A stretch of 64,000 nt of DNA from Blastococcus saxobsidens (GTDB lineage Bacteria; Actinomycetota; Actinomycetes; Mycobacteriales; Geodermatophilaceae), in NCBI RefSeq assembly GCF_002938435.1, contig NZ_POQT01000018.1, positions 19,412 to 83,411 on the forward strand, written 5' to 3'. Both the position numbers and the translations under genes were made by a program. The first letter of the stretch is position 1. Every line of letters starts with the position of its first letter. The notes below the pieces were generated by a model that made no database searches, was not told where the DNA came from, and worked only from the letters and a program-made list of their open reading frames with translations. Shown piece by piece: positions 38,034 through 47,351 of the stretch.

Positions 38034-38936
38034 GTGACTGCGAGGGAAGGTCAGGTGTCGAGTGCCGGCCCCACCCCGGCGCAGCTGGCCCAGGACCTCG
38101 TGGACGCCGTGGAGGCGCTGGTCTGCGTCGTCGACGGCGAGGGCCGGATCATGCTCACCAACCCCGCGCTGCAGCGGTTCACCGGGCAGGACGCCGAGAC
38201 GCTCCGGGGCAAGCGGTTCGTGGAGGTGTGGGTGGCGCCCGAGGACGTGGCGCTGGCCGAGCAGGCCGTGCAGCTGGCGATCGAGAGCGGCCGGGCCTAC
38301 CCCCAGGAGGGGGACTGGCTCACCATGGGCGGCGAGCGGCGCCGGGTGACGATGCGCAACACCGTGCTGCACGACGCCGACGGGGTGCCGTACGCGATCG
38401 CCTGCGTGGGCCTGGACGTGACCGACGACCGCGCGCGGGAGGCGCGGCTGCGCCACCAGACGCGGACCGACGTGCTCACCGGCCTGGCGAACCGGGGCGC
38501 GTTGTTCGACGCGCTGCGCACGAAGCTCGACGCCGAGGACGGCACGGGATGCGGGCTGCTGTTCTGCGACCTGGACCAGTTCAAGGCGGTGAACGACGAG
38601 TACGGGCACGCGACCGGTGACCGGCTGCTTGCCGAGGCGGCCGCGCGGCTGGCCGAGGCAGCCGGACCGGAGCACCTGGTGGCGCGCTTCGGGGGTGACG
38701 AGTTCGTGATCCTGTGCCCCTGCGGCGAGGAGACCCAGCTGCGGCAGTTGGCCGAGCGGGTCACCGCGCAGGTGGGCCGGCCGTTCCCGGGCCCCGAGGG
38801 TCCGCTGCTCATCGGGGTGAGCGTGGGGATCGCCTCCGGACGGCCGGGGGAGCCGGTCGACGCGGTGATCGCGCGGGCCGACCAGTCGATGTACGGGGCC
38901 AAGAGCAGCCTGCGCCGTCGCAACCCGCGTGCCTGA
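38034..38936 (+). CDS. PAS-GGDEF diguanylate cyclase
   Basis: A 300-residue soluble protein. GTG 38034 follows GAGGAG by about 10 nt. A PAS/PAC sensor (about 18-140; VEALVCVVDGEGRIMLTNPALQRFTGQD) precedes a GGDEF domain (about 145-300) with VARFGGDEFVIL intact, so c-di-GMP synthesis is expected. It is convergent with an EAL phosphodiesterase 12 nt away, so opposing activities sit side by side. Confidence 0.92.
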   Translation: MTAREGQVSSAGPTPAQLAQDLVDAVEALVCVVDGEGRIMLTNPALQRFTGQDAETLRGKRFVEVWVAPEDVALAEQAVQLAIESGRAYPQEGDWLTMGGERRRVTMRNTVLHDADGVPYAIACVGLDVTDDRAREARLRHQTRTDVLTGLANRGALFDALRTKLDAEDGTGCGLLFCDLDQFKAVNDEYGHATGDRLLAEAAARLAEAAGPEHLVARFGGDEFVILCPCGEETQLRQLAERVTAQVGRPFPGPEGPLLIGVSVGIASGRPGEPVDAVIARADQSMYGAKSSLRRRNPRA

Positions 38937-38948
38937 GCGGACCGGCGG

Positions 38949-40175
38949 TCAGACCTCGACGGCCGAGCGCACCGCACGGCGCGGAGAGGGGACGCGGACC
39001 GCGGCCACGGCGTCGAGCGCCTCGGGCGGGCCGGGGCGGCCGAAGTGCCAACCCTGGCCGTGGTCGACGCCCAGTTCGCGCAGCCTGGTGTGCTCCGCGG
39101 CGGTCTCGACGCCCTCGGCCACCACCTGGACGCCGCAGCCGTGCGCGAACTCGGCCAGCGACCCGACCAGCTTGGCGAGCACCGGATCGGTGTCCAGACC
39201 GGTGACGATGCTGCGGTCGATCTTGATCACGTCGGGGGCGGTGACGACGATGTGCCGCAGAGAGGAGAAGCCGGCGCCGACGTCGTCGATGGCCAGCCGG
39301 AGGCCGGCGGCGCGCAGCGGCGCCAGCGCGGCGGTCAGGGCGGCGTAGTCCTCGACCTGGTCGTGCTCGGTGAGCTCCAGCAGGATCCGCTCGAGCGGCA
39401 ACCGGGCGAGCAGCGCCGCGCACTCGTCGGTGAGCAGCGTGCCCGGGGAGACGTTCATGGCCACGTAGCCCTCGACCCGGTCGAGCAGGGCGGCCGCGCG
39501 CTCGAGGGCGAGCAGCTCCAGCCGGTGGCCCGCACCGACGCTGTGCGCCTCGGCGAAGCAGACGTCGGGCGTCATGCCCCAGTCGCCGGGGAAGCGGCTG
39601 AGCGCCTCGGCCCCCACGCGGCGACCGGTGGCCAGCGCGACGATCGGCTGCAGGACGACGGTGGGCCCGCCGGCGGCGATGAGCGGGTCCAGGCGGGCGG
39701 TGATCTCCTCGCGCCGCTCCTGGGACCGCACCGCCGGCTCGATGATCACGGCGGCCGCGGAGGCGAGGACGTCCATCAGCGCCTTGTCGCGCGTGGTGAG
39801 GTCCTTGTCGGTGGTGAGCCCGGCGGCGCAGAAGGTGCCGTAGAGGGTCCCGTCGCTGAGGATCACCGGCACGGAGACGTAGCTGCGCAGCCGTGGCATG
39901 CGGGCGGCGGGCAGCTTCATCGCCTCGGGGAAGTCCTTCAGGTTGGGGATGACCTGCGGGATCTTCTTGTCCAGGACCGCCTGGCAGAGGGTCACCTCCT
40001 GGCGCTGCTGGTAGCCCTCCTGGAAGAGGAACGGCACCGAGGTGTCCACGACCTCCAGGTGCTGGGTCGTGCCGTCGAGCCGGCTCAGGAACGCCACGCT
40101 CAGCCGCAGCGACTTGCGGGCCGTGTGCAGCAGATCGGCGATCTGCTGCTCGGCTGCCGAGCGTCCTGTGCCCAC
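38949..40175 (-). CDS. GAF-EAL cyclic-di-GMP phosphodiesterase
   Basis: A 408-residue protein: GAF domain (about 15-150; LRLSVAFLSRLDGTTQHLEVVD) then EAL domain (about 165-395). The EAL motif appears as GAEALSRF; downstream NVSPGTLL, ELTEHD, AIDDVGAGFSSL and VVAEGVETAAEH preserve the metal- and substrate-binding residues. It should hydrolyse c-di-GMP to pGpG. Start ATG or GTG at 40175 at MGTGRSAAEQQ. Cytoplasmic; no membrane helix. Confidence 0.9.
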   Translation of the reverse strand: MGTGRSAAEQQIADLLHTARKSLRLSVAFLSRLDGTTQHLEVVDTSVPFLFQEGYQQRQEVTLCQAVLDKKIPQVIPNLKDFPEAMKLPAARMPRLRSYVSVPVILSDGTLYGTFCAAGLTTDKDLTTRDKALMDVLASAAAVIIEPAVRSQERREEITARLDPLIAAGGPTVVLQPIVALATGRRVGAEALSRFPGDWGMTPDVCFAEAHSVGAGHRLELLALERAAALLDRVEGYVAMNVSPGTLLTDECAALLARLPLERILLELTEHDQVEDYAALTAALAPLRAAGLRLAIDDVGAGFSSLRHIVVTAPDVIKIDRSIVTGLDTDPVLAKLVGSLAEFAHGCGVQVVAEGVETAAEHTRLRELGVDHGQGWHFGRPGPPEALDAVAAVRVPSPRRAVRSAVEV

Positions 40176-40278
40176 GTCCGTCCCTCCGCCGTGCCGTTTC
40201 CTCCTCGATCGGCTCGGGTGGCCGGCTCCTGGAGCGTGTTCACCCGCCGGGATGGGGCGGCTCCGCGCCGTGCGGGGT

Positions 40279-40929
40279 TCAGCCGGGGACGACGACCCCG
40301 TCGTGCAGGCGGACCACCCGGTCGGCCGAGGCGATCACCACCGGGTCGTGGCTGGCCAGCAGCACGCCGCAGCCGGTGTGCGCGCAGTGCTCGCGCAGCG
40401 TGCCCAGCACGTGGGCGGTGAGGTCCTCGTCCAGCCGGCCGGTGGGCTCGTCGGCCACCAGGAAGGCCGGCGCCACGACGAGCGCGCGGGCCAGTGCGGT
40501 GCGCTGCTGCTCGCCGAGGGAGACCTCGTCGGGCATGCGGGCGGCCAGATGACCCAGCCGGAGCGTCTCCAGGGCGCCGAGGGCGGCGGCGTGCGGATCG
40601 GGCAGGCCGGCCAGCCGCGCGGGCATCGCCACGTTGTCGGCCAGCGTCAACTCGTCGAGCAGGCCGAACCGTTGCGGGACGACGGCGACCGTCGTCCACG
40701 CGGCGCTCCCCGGGGTCGCCGCGCCGGGGACCGACACCTCGCCGGTGTCCGGCACCTCCCAGCCGAGCAGGCAGTTGAGCAGCGTCGTCTTCCCCGACCC
40801 GGACCGGCCCAGCAGCGCCACCATCTCGCCGGGCTGCACGCCGATGCTGACCCCGCGGAGGGCGTGCACCTCCTCGCTGCCCCGCCGGTAGCTCTTGTGC
40901 AGGCCGGTGCCCCGCAGCGCGGTGCTCAC
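40279..40929 (-). CDS. ABC transporter ATP-binding protein
   Basis: A 216-residue LolD/MacB-type ATPase: Walker A GRSGSGKTT, Walker B FLVADEPTGRLDE and switch His in LASHDP. The signature motif is degenerate (VSLGEQQR in place of LSGGQQR), while its neighbour keeps LSGGEQQR, hinting at an asymmetric ATPase pair. Start overlaps the upstream ATPase by 4 nt. Third gene of the permease-ATPase-ATPase operon. Confidence 0.9.
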   Translation of the reverse strand: MSTALRGTGLHKSYRRGSEEVHALRGVSIGVQPGEMVALLGRSGSGKTTLLNCLLGWEVPDTGEVSVPGAATPGSAAWTTVAVVPQRFGLLDELTLADNVAMPARLAGLPDPHAAALGALETLRLGHLAARMPDEVSLGEQQRTALARALVVAPAFLVADEPTGRLDEDLTAHVLGTLREHCAHTGCGVLLASHDPVVIASADRVVRLHDGVVVPG

Positions 40930-41756
40930 GAGGGCTCCCGCAGGACGACGCCGTCGCCGGTGACGTCGATGAGCACGCGGCGGGCGGGAAACCGGGCCAG
41001 CGCCTCCTCGGGCAGCTGCACCCGGCCGTCGCCGTCGATGACCGCCAGCCGGCGGCCGGCCACCTCCTCGTGGGAGACGGCACCGGAGCGCAGGTGGATG
41101 ACCTGGTCGGCGGCGCTCGCGGCCAGCGGGTCGTGGGTGGCCATGACGACGGTGGTGCCGGTGCGGGTGAGCTCGGAGACGGCGGTGAGGAGGTCGGCGG
41201 TCGTGGCGCTGTCCAGCTCGCTGGTGGGCTCGTCGGCCATGACGAGCGCCGGCCGGCCGATCACCGCCTGTGCGAACGCGAGCCGCTGCTGCTCCCCGCC
41301 GGAGAGCTGCCCCGGCAGGTGCTCGGCCCTGTGGGCGATGCCGAGCAGGTCGAGCAGCTCGGCCCCCTCACGCCGCGCCTCGGCACGGCCGACGCCGCGA
41401 TAGCGGGCGGCCATCGCCAGGTGCTCGTGCCCGGTGAGGTGCGGCAGCAGGTTCTGCGGCGGGCGGGCGAAGACGTAGCCGATGTGCCGGCGGCGCAGCG
41501 CCCGCAGCCGCCGGGCCGACAGGCCGGTGAGGGGGTGCCCGGCGACCTCCGCCCGCCCGGCGGTGGGCCGGTCCTGCGCGGCGAGGATCCTCAGCAGCGA
41601 GCTCTTGCCCGAGCCCGACGGGCCGGTGATGGCGGTCAGGCGCCCGGCGGGGACGACGGCGTCCACGCCTTTGAGCGCGTGCACCTCGCCACTGGGCGAC
41701 CAGTAGATGCGGACCAGTCCCTCACAGGTGGCCGCAGGGGTGCCGTCATGTCGCAT
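40926..41756 (-). CDS. ABC transporter ATP-binding protein
   Basis: A 276-residue ATPase: Walker A GPSGSGKSS, signature LSGGEQQR, Walker B LVMADEPTSELD, H-loop MATHDP. An extra C-terminal 50 residues (VAGRRLAVIDGDGRVQLPEEAL) resembles a small AbrB-like or regulatory appendage. Its ATG 41756 overlaps the end of the FtsX-type permease gene by 11 nt, so translation is coupled. The likely complex is one double permease with two different ATPases. Confidence 0.9.
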   Translation of the reverse strand: MRHDGTPAATCEGLVRIYWSPSGEVHALKGVDAVVPAGRLTAITGPSGSGKSSLLRILAAQDRPTAGRAEVAGHPLTGLSARRLRALRRRHIGYVFARPPQNLLPHLTGHEHLAMAARYRGVGRAEARREGAELLDLLGIAHRAEHLPGQLSGGEQQRLAFAQAVIGRPALVMADEPTSELDSATTADLLTAVSELTRTGTTVVMATHDPLAASAADQVIHLRSGAVSHEEVAGRRLAVIDGDGRVQLPEEALARFPARRVLIDVTGDGVVLREPS

Positions 41757-44454
41757 CGCGCATCACCTGCCCTCCGGTCGCCCGGCGGGCGGTCCGGCCG
41801 ACCAGCCACGAGCCGATGACGGTGACCAGCACGACGCCGGCACCGACCGCCGCGATGCTGCCCCACGGAACGGCGAACACGGCCTCCGGTTCGAGCGAGG
41901 GCACCGGGTCCAGCACCCGCAGCACCAGGGCCGAGGCGGGCAGCGCGACGACGACCGCGACCAGCGCGGAGAGACCGGCGAGCAGGCCGATCTCCAGGCC
42001 GGCGGAGACGTCGGCCGCCCGGTCGGTCATGCCCATGCGGCGCAGCAGCAGCCCGGCCACCGTGCGCCGCCGCTGCTGGGCGACGGCGTGCATCGTGACG
42101 CCGACCAGCCCCAGCACCCCGGCCGCCAGGGCGACCGCGCGCAGGTAGTCCAGCGACCAGGTCTGCGCGGTCAGCTCGGGACGGGCGGTGAACGCGTCGG
42201 CCGTCGTCGGCTGGTCCTGGGCCGACGGCACGTATCCCGTCGCGGCGAGGGAGTCGAGGACTCCGACGAGCTCCCCGCGGGACCAGACCTCGCGGGCCAG
42301 CACGAGCGCTGGGTCGCGCCCGGCCTCCTCGACGGCGGCCAGGTAGGCGTCCCACTCGGCCACGACCAGGGGCTCGCTCGAGCTCTGCCCGGGAAAGGCC
42401 TCCGCGCGGCCGACCACCTGCACGGGCATCGAGTAGTAGCCGAAGTCGAGCGTGAGCTCGCCGTCGGTCCCGTCGACGACGCCGTCGGCCACGTCTCCGG
42501 CGACCAGCACCGGGACCCGCTGACCGCCGTCGCCGGCCAGCGCCGTCATGAGCTCGTCCAGCGGGCGGTCGGCGAGGCCCTCGTCCCAGCGGACGACGCC
42601 GGCCACTGCGTCCGGCCGGACGACCAGCACGTTCACCCGGGCGGCGCCGGGCAGCAGCGTCGCCTCCCGCTCCACGCCCACGACCATGGCACCGGGAGGA
42701 AGCTCCCGGCCGGTGGTGTCCGCGCCGATGGGGACGACGACGTCGCTGCCGGTCGCCACCGCCGCCTTGGTCGCGATCGTGCGGTCGGTGGACGAGCCCA
42801 GCGCCCCGGCGTAGACGACCAGGCCCAGCGAGAGCGCCGTCGTCACCACCACGAGGCGGGCGGCACCCTGCCCGGCCAGCACCCGCCGGGCGGCGAGGAA
42901 CGGGCCCACGGGCAGCCGGCGCAGCCTGCCCCCCGGACCGGTGGCCAGCCGCGGCAGCGCCGCGGTCAGCGCCCCGGCGACGACCACCGTGATCAGCAGC
43001 GGCACGACCAGGGTCAGGACGTCGATGCCGCCGCCCTCGGCCGCCGGCTCCGCGGTGAACAGCGGCACGGTCGCGACCACGGCGAGCACGGCGGTGATCG
43101 CCAGCCACGGCACCCGGGCGAGCACGTGGGCGGCCTGCCCGCTGCCGATGGAGTCCAGCCGGGTGACCAGGACGGCGGTGACGACGGCGACGACGGCCAC
43201 CGCGGCGATCCCGCCTCCCGCGAGGACGGCGAGCGACCGGCCGAGGACGCCGGGCGGGATCGTGTCGGCGGGGCCGAGCCGCTGCACCAGCAGCCAGCCG
43301 ATCGCCCCACCGGCGGCCAGCCCGAGGAGCACGGGCAGCACCGCCTCCCGGGCGGCCTGGCCGGCGCCGCGGGCGGGGGAGAGGCCGCGGGCGACCAGCG
43401 AGCGCTGCTCGTCCTCGCGACGGCGCATGCGCTGCGCGGCCCAGGCGCCCACCAGCACGAGGGCGGCCACGCCCCCGCCGATGCCGACGGCGCGGACCGG
43501 CGGCTCGAGCAGCGTTCCGGTGGTGTCGACGGTCTCCAGCGCGGTGGGGAGGGCGGTCCGGCCCACCGGCGTCTGGTAGCCCTCCTCGTCCACGAGGCGG
43601 GAGACCGCCGACTCGGGCGAGGCGATCGCCGCCTGCATGCGCTGGGTGGCGCCCACGGCGTCGCGGGCGACGGCGACCGGCAGGCCCGGATCCAGCGGGA
43701 GGAACCACTCCAGGAAGAGGTGCTCCTCGAGCGCGGCGGCGGTCGCCACGGCGGTGTCCCGCGGGGCGAGCACCGCCGGTGGGGGGTGGACGAGGTTGCC
43801 GCTGCGCTCGTCGAGCCGGGGCAGGAAGAGGAAGCTGTGCGGCTGCCAGGTCTCCGGCAGGGGGGTGGTGAGGTCGGCGTAGACCCCGCCGACCACCAGC
43901 TCCGCCCCGCCGGGCCGCATCGAAGGGGTGACCGGCAGGCGGTCGCCCGGACCGAGGCCGGATCGTTCCGCCATGCGCTGCGGGATGAGGACGCCGGTGT
44001 CGGTCGCCTGTCCGGCCACTATCTCCAGGCCCTCGAACGAGCCGGTGCGGAACACCAGCTGCGCGTAGCCGCCCCCCTCGGGACCGGTGAACAGAATCGG
44101 GTCCATCAGGAAGCCGATCGTCTCCGGCAGCCCGAGGCCGTCCTGGTCGACGCGGGCCCGGCGGGCCGCCTCGGTGACCGCCTCGTCGAGCTCGGTGGCC
44201 CGGGAGATGCGGGTGTCGGAGGTGCGCTGCCGGCGGGCCTGGGTGGTGGTGCCCAGCGTCGCACCGAGCACCGTCTCGCTCAGCCGGTCGCGCTCCTGCT
44301 CCCAGGCGCCCTGCTCGGCGCTGGCGACCATGAGCGGCGCGGACACCAGCGCGGCGGCGAGGACGGCGACCAGCACGACCAGGCCCAGCGCCTGCCCCGG
44401 CACCGGCAGCAGCCGGAGGCGGAGGTGGCGCAGCGCCGCCCGGATCGTGATCAT
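41746..44454 (-). CDS. FtsX/MacB-like ABC permease, double-domain
   Basis: A 902-residue membrane protein. A first helix at about 15-40 (GQALGLVVLVAVLAAALVSAP) precedes a large extracytoplasmic region, then two clusters of FtsX-type helices with a second soluble domain between. The C-terminus is GSWLVGRTARRATGGQ. It would work with the two downstream ATPases in lipoprotein or peptide export-type mechanics; the substrate is unknown. ATG 44454 (MITIRAALRHLRLR) sits 7 nt after a TAGGTT -10 hexamer inside a large dyad (44460-44488), so the operon mRNA looks leaderless. Confidence 0.88.
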   Translation of the reverse strand: MITIRAALRHLRLRLLPVPGQALGLVVLVAVLAAALVSAPLMVASAEQGAWEQERDRLSETVLGATLGTTTQARRQRTSDTRISRATELDEAVTEAARRARVDQDGLGLPETIGFLMDPILFTGPEGGGYAQLVFRTGSFEGLEIVAGQATDTGVLIPQRMAERSGLGPGDRLPVTPSMRPGGAELVVGGVYADLTTPLPETWQPHSFLFLPRLDERSGNLVHPPPAVLAPRDTAVATAAALEEHLFLEWFLPLDPGLPVAVARDAVGATQRMQAAIASPESAVSRLVDEEGYQTPVGRTALPTALETVDTTGTLLEPPVRAVGIGGGVAALVLVGAWAAQRMRRREDEQRSLVARGLSPARGAGQAAREAVLPVLLGLAAGGAIGWLLVQRLGPADTIPPGVLGRSLAVLAGGGIAAVAVVAVVTAVLVTRLDSIGSGQAAHVLARVPWLAITAVLAVVATVPLFTAEPAAEGGGIDVLTLVVPLLITVVVAGALTAALPRLATGPGGRLRRLPVGPFLAARRVLAGQGAARLVVVTTALSLGLVVYAGALGSSTDRTIATKAAVATGSDVVVPIGADTTGRELPPGAMVVGVEREATLLPGAARVNVLVVRPDAVAGVVRWDEGLADRPLDELMTALAGDGGQRVPVLVAGDVADGVVDGTDGELTLDFGYYSMPVQVVGRAEAFPGQSSSEPLVVAEWDAYLAAVEEAGRDPALVLAREVWSRGELVGVLDSLAATGYVPSAQDQPTTADAFTARPELTAQTWSLDYLRAVALAAGVLGLVGVTMHAVAQQRRRTVAGLLLRRMGMTDRAADVSAGLEIGLLAGLSALVAVVVALPASALVLRVLDPVPSLEPEAVFAVPWGSIAAVGAGVVLVTVIGSWLVGRTARRATGGQVMRDAT

Positions 44455-44459
44455 CGCCG

Positions 44460-44488
44460 GGAACCTATCCGGGGCCCCGGACGGTTCC
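44460..44488 (-). promoter_or_regulatory. Promoter/operator dyad of the FtsX-type ABC operon
   Basis: GGAACC-N3-CCGGGGCCCCGG-N2-GGTTCC, a nearly symmetric 29-nt dyad. On the minus strand TAGGTT (44467-44462) fits a -10 hexamer 7 nt before ATG 44454. A bound repressor would cover the promoter. Confidence 0.5.
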
Positions 44489-44631
44489 GATACCTGCGCC
44501 GGACTCGTTGCAGAGTCGTTGCTGCCGCTCAGGGCCCGAGGGTGCCGGACGGTGCTGCGACGACCGGTCCACCGTGATGTGATCACCGGCGAGGCGCGCC
44601 GACGACGCCGTGCCCGGAGCGAGGGGGGCTG

Positions 44632-45765
44632 ATGGCCGAGGTCCACGGGCGGTGCGACGAGCGGTTCGCCGGCGTGCGCGAGGCGCTCGCGCAGCAGCTG
44701 GACGGCGAGGAGCTGGGTGCCTCGGTCGCCGTCGACCTGGACGGCGAGACCGTCGTCGACCTGTGGGGCGGCTACCGGGACGAGGCGCGCACGCAGCCCT
44801 GGTCGGAGCACACGATCGTCAACGTCTGGTCGACGACGAAGTGCGTGCTCACGCTGGCCGCCCTGATGTTGGTGGAGCGCGGCGAGCTGGACCTCCACGC
44901 GCCGGTGGGCGACTACTGGCCCGAGTTCTGCGCCAAGGGCAAGAAGCACGTCGAGGTGCGGCACCTGCTCGCCCACACCTCCGGCGTCTCCGGCTGGGAG
45001 CAGCCGTTCTCCGTCCGCGACATGTACGACTGGCCGTCGGCCACCGAGAAGCTGGCGCAGCAGCGGCCCTGGTGGGAGCCGGGCACGGCGTCGGGCTACC
45101 ACGCGAACAACCAGGGTCACCTGGTCGGCGAGGTGATCCGGCGGATCACGAACACGACGTTCAAGAAGTTCGTGGCCGACCACATCGCCGACCCGCTGGG
45201 CGCGGACTTCCAGATCGGGGCGCGGGAATCGGAGGTGTCCCGGATCGCGCCGGTGGTGCCACCGCCACCGCCCGACGTCGACCCGCGGACGCTGGACCCG
45301 GAGTCGGTGGCCGTCCGGACCTTCACCGGCCCCACGGCGTCGGCGAAGGCGGCGAACACGCCCGAGTGGCGGGCTGCCGACCTCGGCGCGCTGAACGGGC
45401 ACTCGAACGCGCGCGGGGTCACGAGGGTGCTGCGGACGCTGTCGCTGGGCGGCTCGGCGGGTGGTGTGCGGCTGCTGTCGCCGTCGACGGTGGAGAAGAT
45501 CTTCGACCAGCAGGCCGACGGCGTCGACCTCGTCCTCGGGGCGCCGTTCCGCTGGGGGATGGGCTTCTGCCTCGGCTCGCCGACGGTGCCCTACGTGCCG
45601 GAGGGGTGCACGTTCTTCTGGGGCGGCTGGGGCGGCTCGCTGGTGGTCTGCGACCTCGACCGGCGGCTGACGATCAGCTACATGATGAACAGGATGGGCG
45701 GTGGGCTCGTCGGGTCACCGCGCAGCGAGGCCTACGTGCGGGCCGTCTACGACGCGCTGGGCTGA
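44632..45765 (+). CDS. Serine beta-lactamase-fold esterase (class C/EstB-like)
   Basis: A 377-residue penicillin-binding-fold hydrolase: nucleophile motif NVWSTTKCVLTLA (SxxK, Ser at about residue 66), second motif YHANNQG (Tyr base) and a third WGGWGGS region. LLAHTSGVSGWEQPF is typical of the EstB-type esterase group, so an esterase is likelier than a true beta-lactamase; no signal peptide is present, which also argues against resistance. ATG 44632 follows GAGGGGGGCTG. The SRPBCC gene starts 3 nt after its stop. Confidence 0.88.
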   Translation: MAEVHGRCDERFAGVREALAQQLDGEELGASVAVDLDGETVVDLWGGYRDEARTQPWSEHTIVNVWSTTKCVLTLAALMLVERGELDLHAPVGDYWPEFCAKGKKHVEVRHLLAHTSGVSGWEQPFSVRDMYDWPSATEKLAQQRPWWEPGTASGYHANNQGHLVGEVIRRITNTTFKKFVADHIADPLGADFQIGARESEVSRIAPVVPPPPPDVDPRTLDPESVAVRTFTGPTASAKAANTPEWRAADLGALNGHSNARGVTRVLRTLSLGGSAGGVRLLSPSTVEKIFDQQADGVDLVLGAPFRWGMGFCLGSPTVPYVPEGCTFFWGGWGGSLVVCDLDRRLTISYMMNRMGGGLVGSPRSEAYVRAVYDALG

Positions 45766-45768
45766 GCC

Positions 45769-46323
45769 GTGGACCTCGACGACGTCCTGCCGCGGCCGGA
45801 GCACGTCACCCGGCAGGCGCGCTGGATCGCCGCCCCGCCCCCGGTCGTCTGGGACGCGCTGCACGCGGTCCGGCTCACCGAGCTTCCGGTGACGCTCGCG
45901 CTCTCGGCGGCGCGGTTCCTGCCGGTGGTGCTGTCCGGTCGCGGTACGGGGCAGCTGCACGACCGCCCGTTCCTCGACGCCCTGCCGGTACCGCTGCTGT
46001 CCTCGGAGGCGCCGACCGCGGTGGTGTTCGGCGGCGCGCTGCAGGCCTGGCGGCTGTCCGGCGGGGAGGACGGACCGGTCCTGGACGCCGATCGGTTCCG
46101 CCGGTTCACGCAGCGCGGCTGGGTCAAGGCGGCCATGGATTTCCGCCTGACGCCGCGCGACGAGGGCACGGAGCTGAGTTCGGAGACGCGGGTGATGTCG
46201 ACCGACGCGGAGGTCCGCCGCCGCTTCGACCGCTACTGGCGCTTCGTCCGGCCGGGCAGCTCGGCGATCCGCTGGGAGGTCCTGACCGCGGTCGAGCTGA
46301 AGGCCACCGGCCGCCTGCCCTGA
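45769..46323 (+). CDS. SRPBCC-fold hypothetical protein
   Basis: A 184-residue protein with SRPBCC/START-like pattern: ARWIAAPPPVVWDALHAVRL at the N-terminus, central strands, and a long C-terminal helix RRRFDRYWRFVRPGSSAIRW. The fold makes a hydrophobic ligand cavity. GTG 45769 lies 3 nt after the esterase stop, so they are co-transcribed. Ligand unknown. Confidence 0.72.
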   Translation: MDLDDVLPRPEHVTRQARWIAAPPPVVWDALHAVRLTELPVTLALSAARFLPVVLSGRGTGQLHDRPFLDALPVPLLSSEAPTAVVFGGALQAWRLSGGEDGPVLDADRFRRFTQRGWVKAAMDFRLTPRDEGTELSSETRVMSTDAEVRRRFDRYWRFVRPGSSAIRWEVLTAVELKATGRLP

Positions 46324-46418
46324 CCGCGACTGCGCGCAGAAGTACCCCCCGGAGGGCCCGGTGAGGTCCTTTTCCGCGCGATCGCCGTCGCAGGACCGGA
46401 TCGGGGAGGATCGGCCTC

Positions 46419-47345
46419 GTGACCTGGACCGAGAAGGACATCCCCGACCTCAGCGGACGCACGGCGGTGGTGACCGGCGCGAACGGCGGGCTCGGCTTCC
46501 AGACGGCGCTGGCGCTGGCCGGCGCGGGCGCGCACGTGGTGGTGGCCGCCCGCGACCCGCAGAAGACGACGACCGCGGTGGCCCGGATCGCCGAGCGGTA
46601 CCCCGCCGCCTCGCTCGAGGTCGTGCCGCTGGACCTGGGCGACCTGTCGGGCGTGCAGGCCGCCGCCGGGGCGGTGCTGGCCGCCCACGAGCGGGTCGAC
46701 CTGCTGGTCAACAACGCCGGCGTGATGGCGATGCCGCAGCGGACCACGGTCGACGGCTTCGAGATGCAGCTCGGGGTCGACCACCTCGGGCACTGGGCGT
46801 TCACCGCGCACCTGCTACCGGCCCTGCTCCGGAGCGACTCGGCGCGGGTGGTGACGGTGACCAGCACCGCGCGGTTCATGGGCGGGACGCTGGACGCGGC
46901 CGACCCCCACATGACGCGGAAGTACCGGGCCTGGGGCTCCTACGCGCGGGCCAAGATGGCCAACTACCACTTCGGGCTGGGGCTGCAGCAGCAGTTCGAG
47001 CGGGCGGGGGTGGGTGCGCAGAGCCTGATCGCGCACCCGGGGCTGTCGAACACCGACCTGCAGGCGCGGACCGTGCGCGAGGGCGGCGGCGGCTGGATCG
47101 CGGCGATCGCGCACGCGATGACGGCGCGGTCGGGGATGACGCCGCTGGAGGGTGCTCGGCCGCAGCTGCGGGCCGCCACCGACCCGAGCGCCCGCGGCGG
47201 GGAGCTGTACGCGCCCCGGTTCGGCTCGCACGGCTCGCCGGTCCGCCGGTCGATCCTGCGCCGGTTCGACCTGCAGAAGCAGATCGACGTGCTGTGGCAG
47301 GTGTCCGAGCGCGAGACCGGCGTGCCGCTGCGCGACGCGGGCTGA
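46419..47345 (+). CDS. Short-chain dehydrogenase (retinol dehydrogenase/oxidoreductase type)
   Basis: A 308-residue SDR: cofactor motif VVTGANGGLGFQTALALAG, VVVAARDPQKT (basic residue favouring NADP), LLVNNAGVMA, catalytic Ser in TVTSTARF, and YARAK active-site Tyr/Lys followed by ANYHFGL. Layout matches the retinol dehydrogenase-like group with C-terminal insert. GTG 46419 follows GGGGAGGATC. Substrate unknown. Confidence 0.9.
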   Translation: MTWTEKDIPDLSGRTAVVTGANGGLGFQTALALAGAGAHVVVAARDPQKTTTAVARIAERYPAASLEVVPLDLGDLSGVQAAAGAVLAAHERVDLLVNNAGVMAMPQRTTVDGFEMQLGVDHLGHWAFTAHLLPALLRSDSARVVTVTSTARFMGGTLDAADPHMTRKYRAWGSYARAKMANYHFGLGLQQQFERAGVGAQSLIAHPGLSNTDLQARTVREGGGGWIAAIAHAMTARSGMTPLEGARPQLRAATDPSARGGELYAPRFGSHGSPVRRSILRRFDLQKQIDVLWQVSERETGVPLRDAG

Positions 47346-47351
47346 GGGGGG

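Noticed and set aside
44632..45765. Antibiotic-resistance beta-lactamase
   Set aside because: The SxxK fold is present, but there is no signal peptide and the motifs fit the EstB-type esterase group better.
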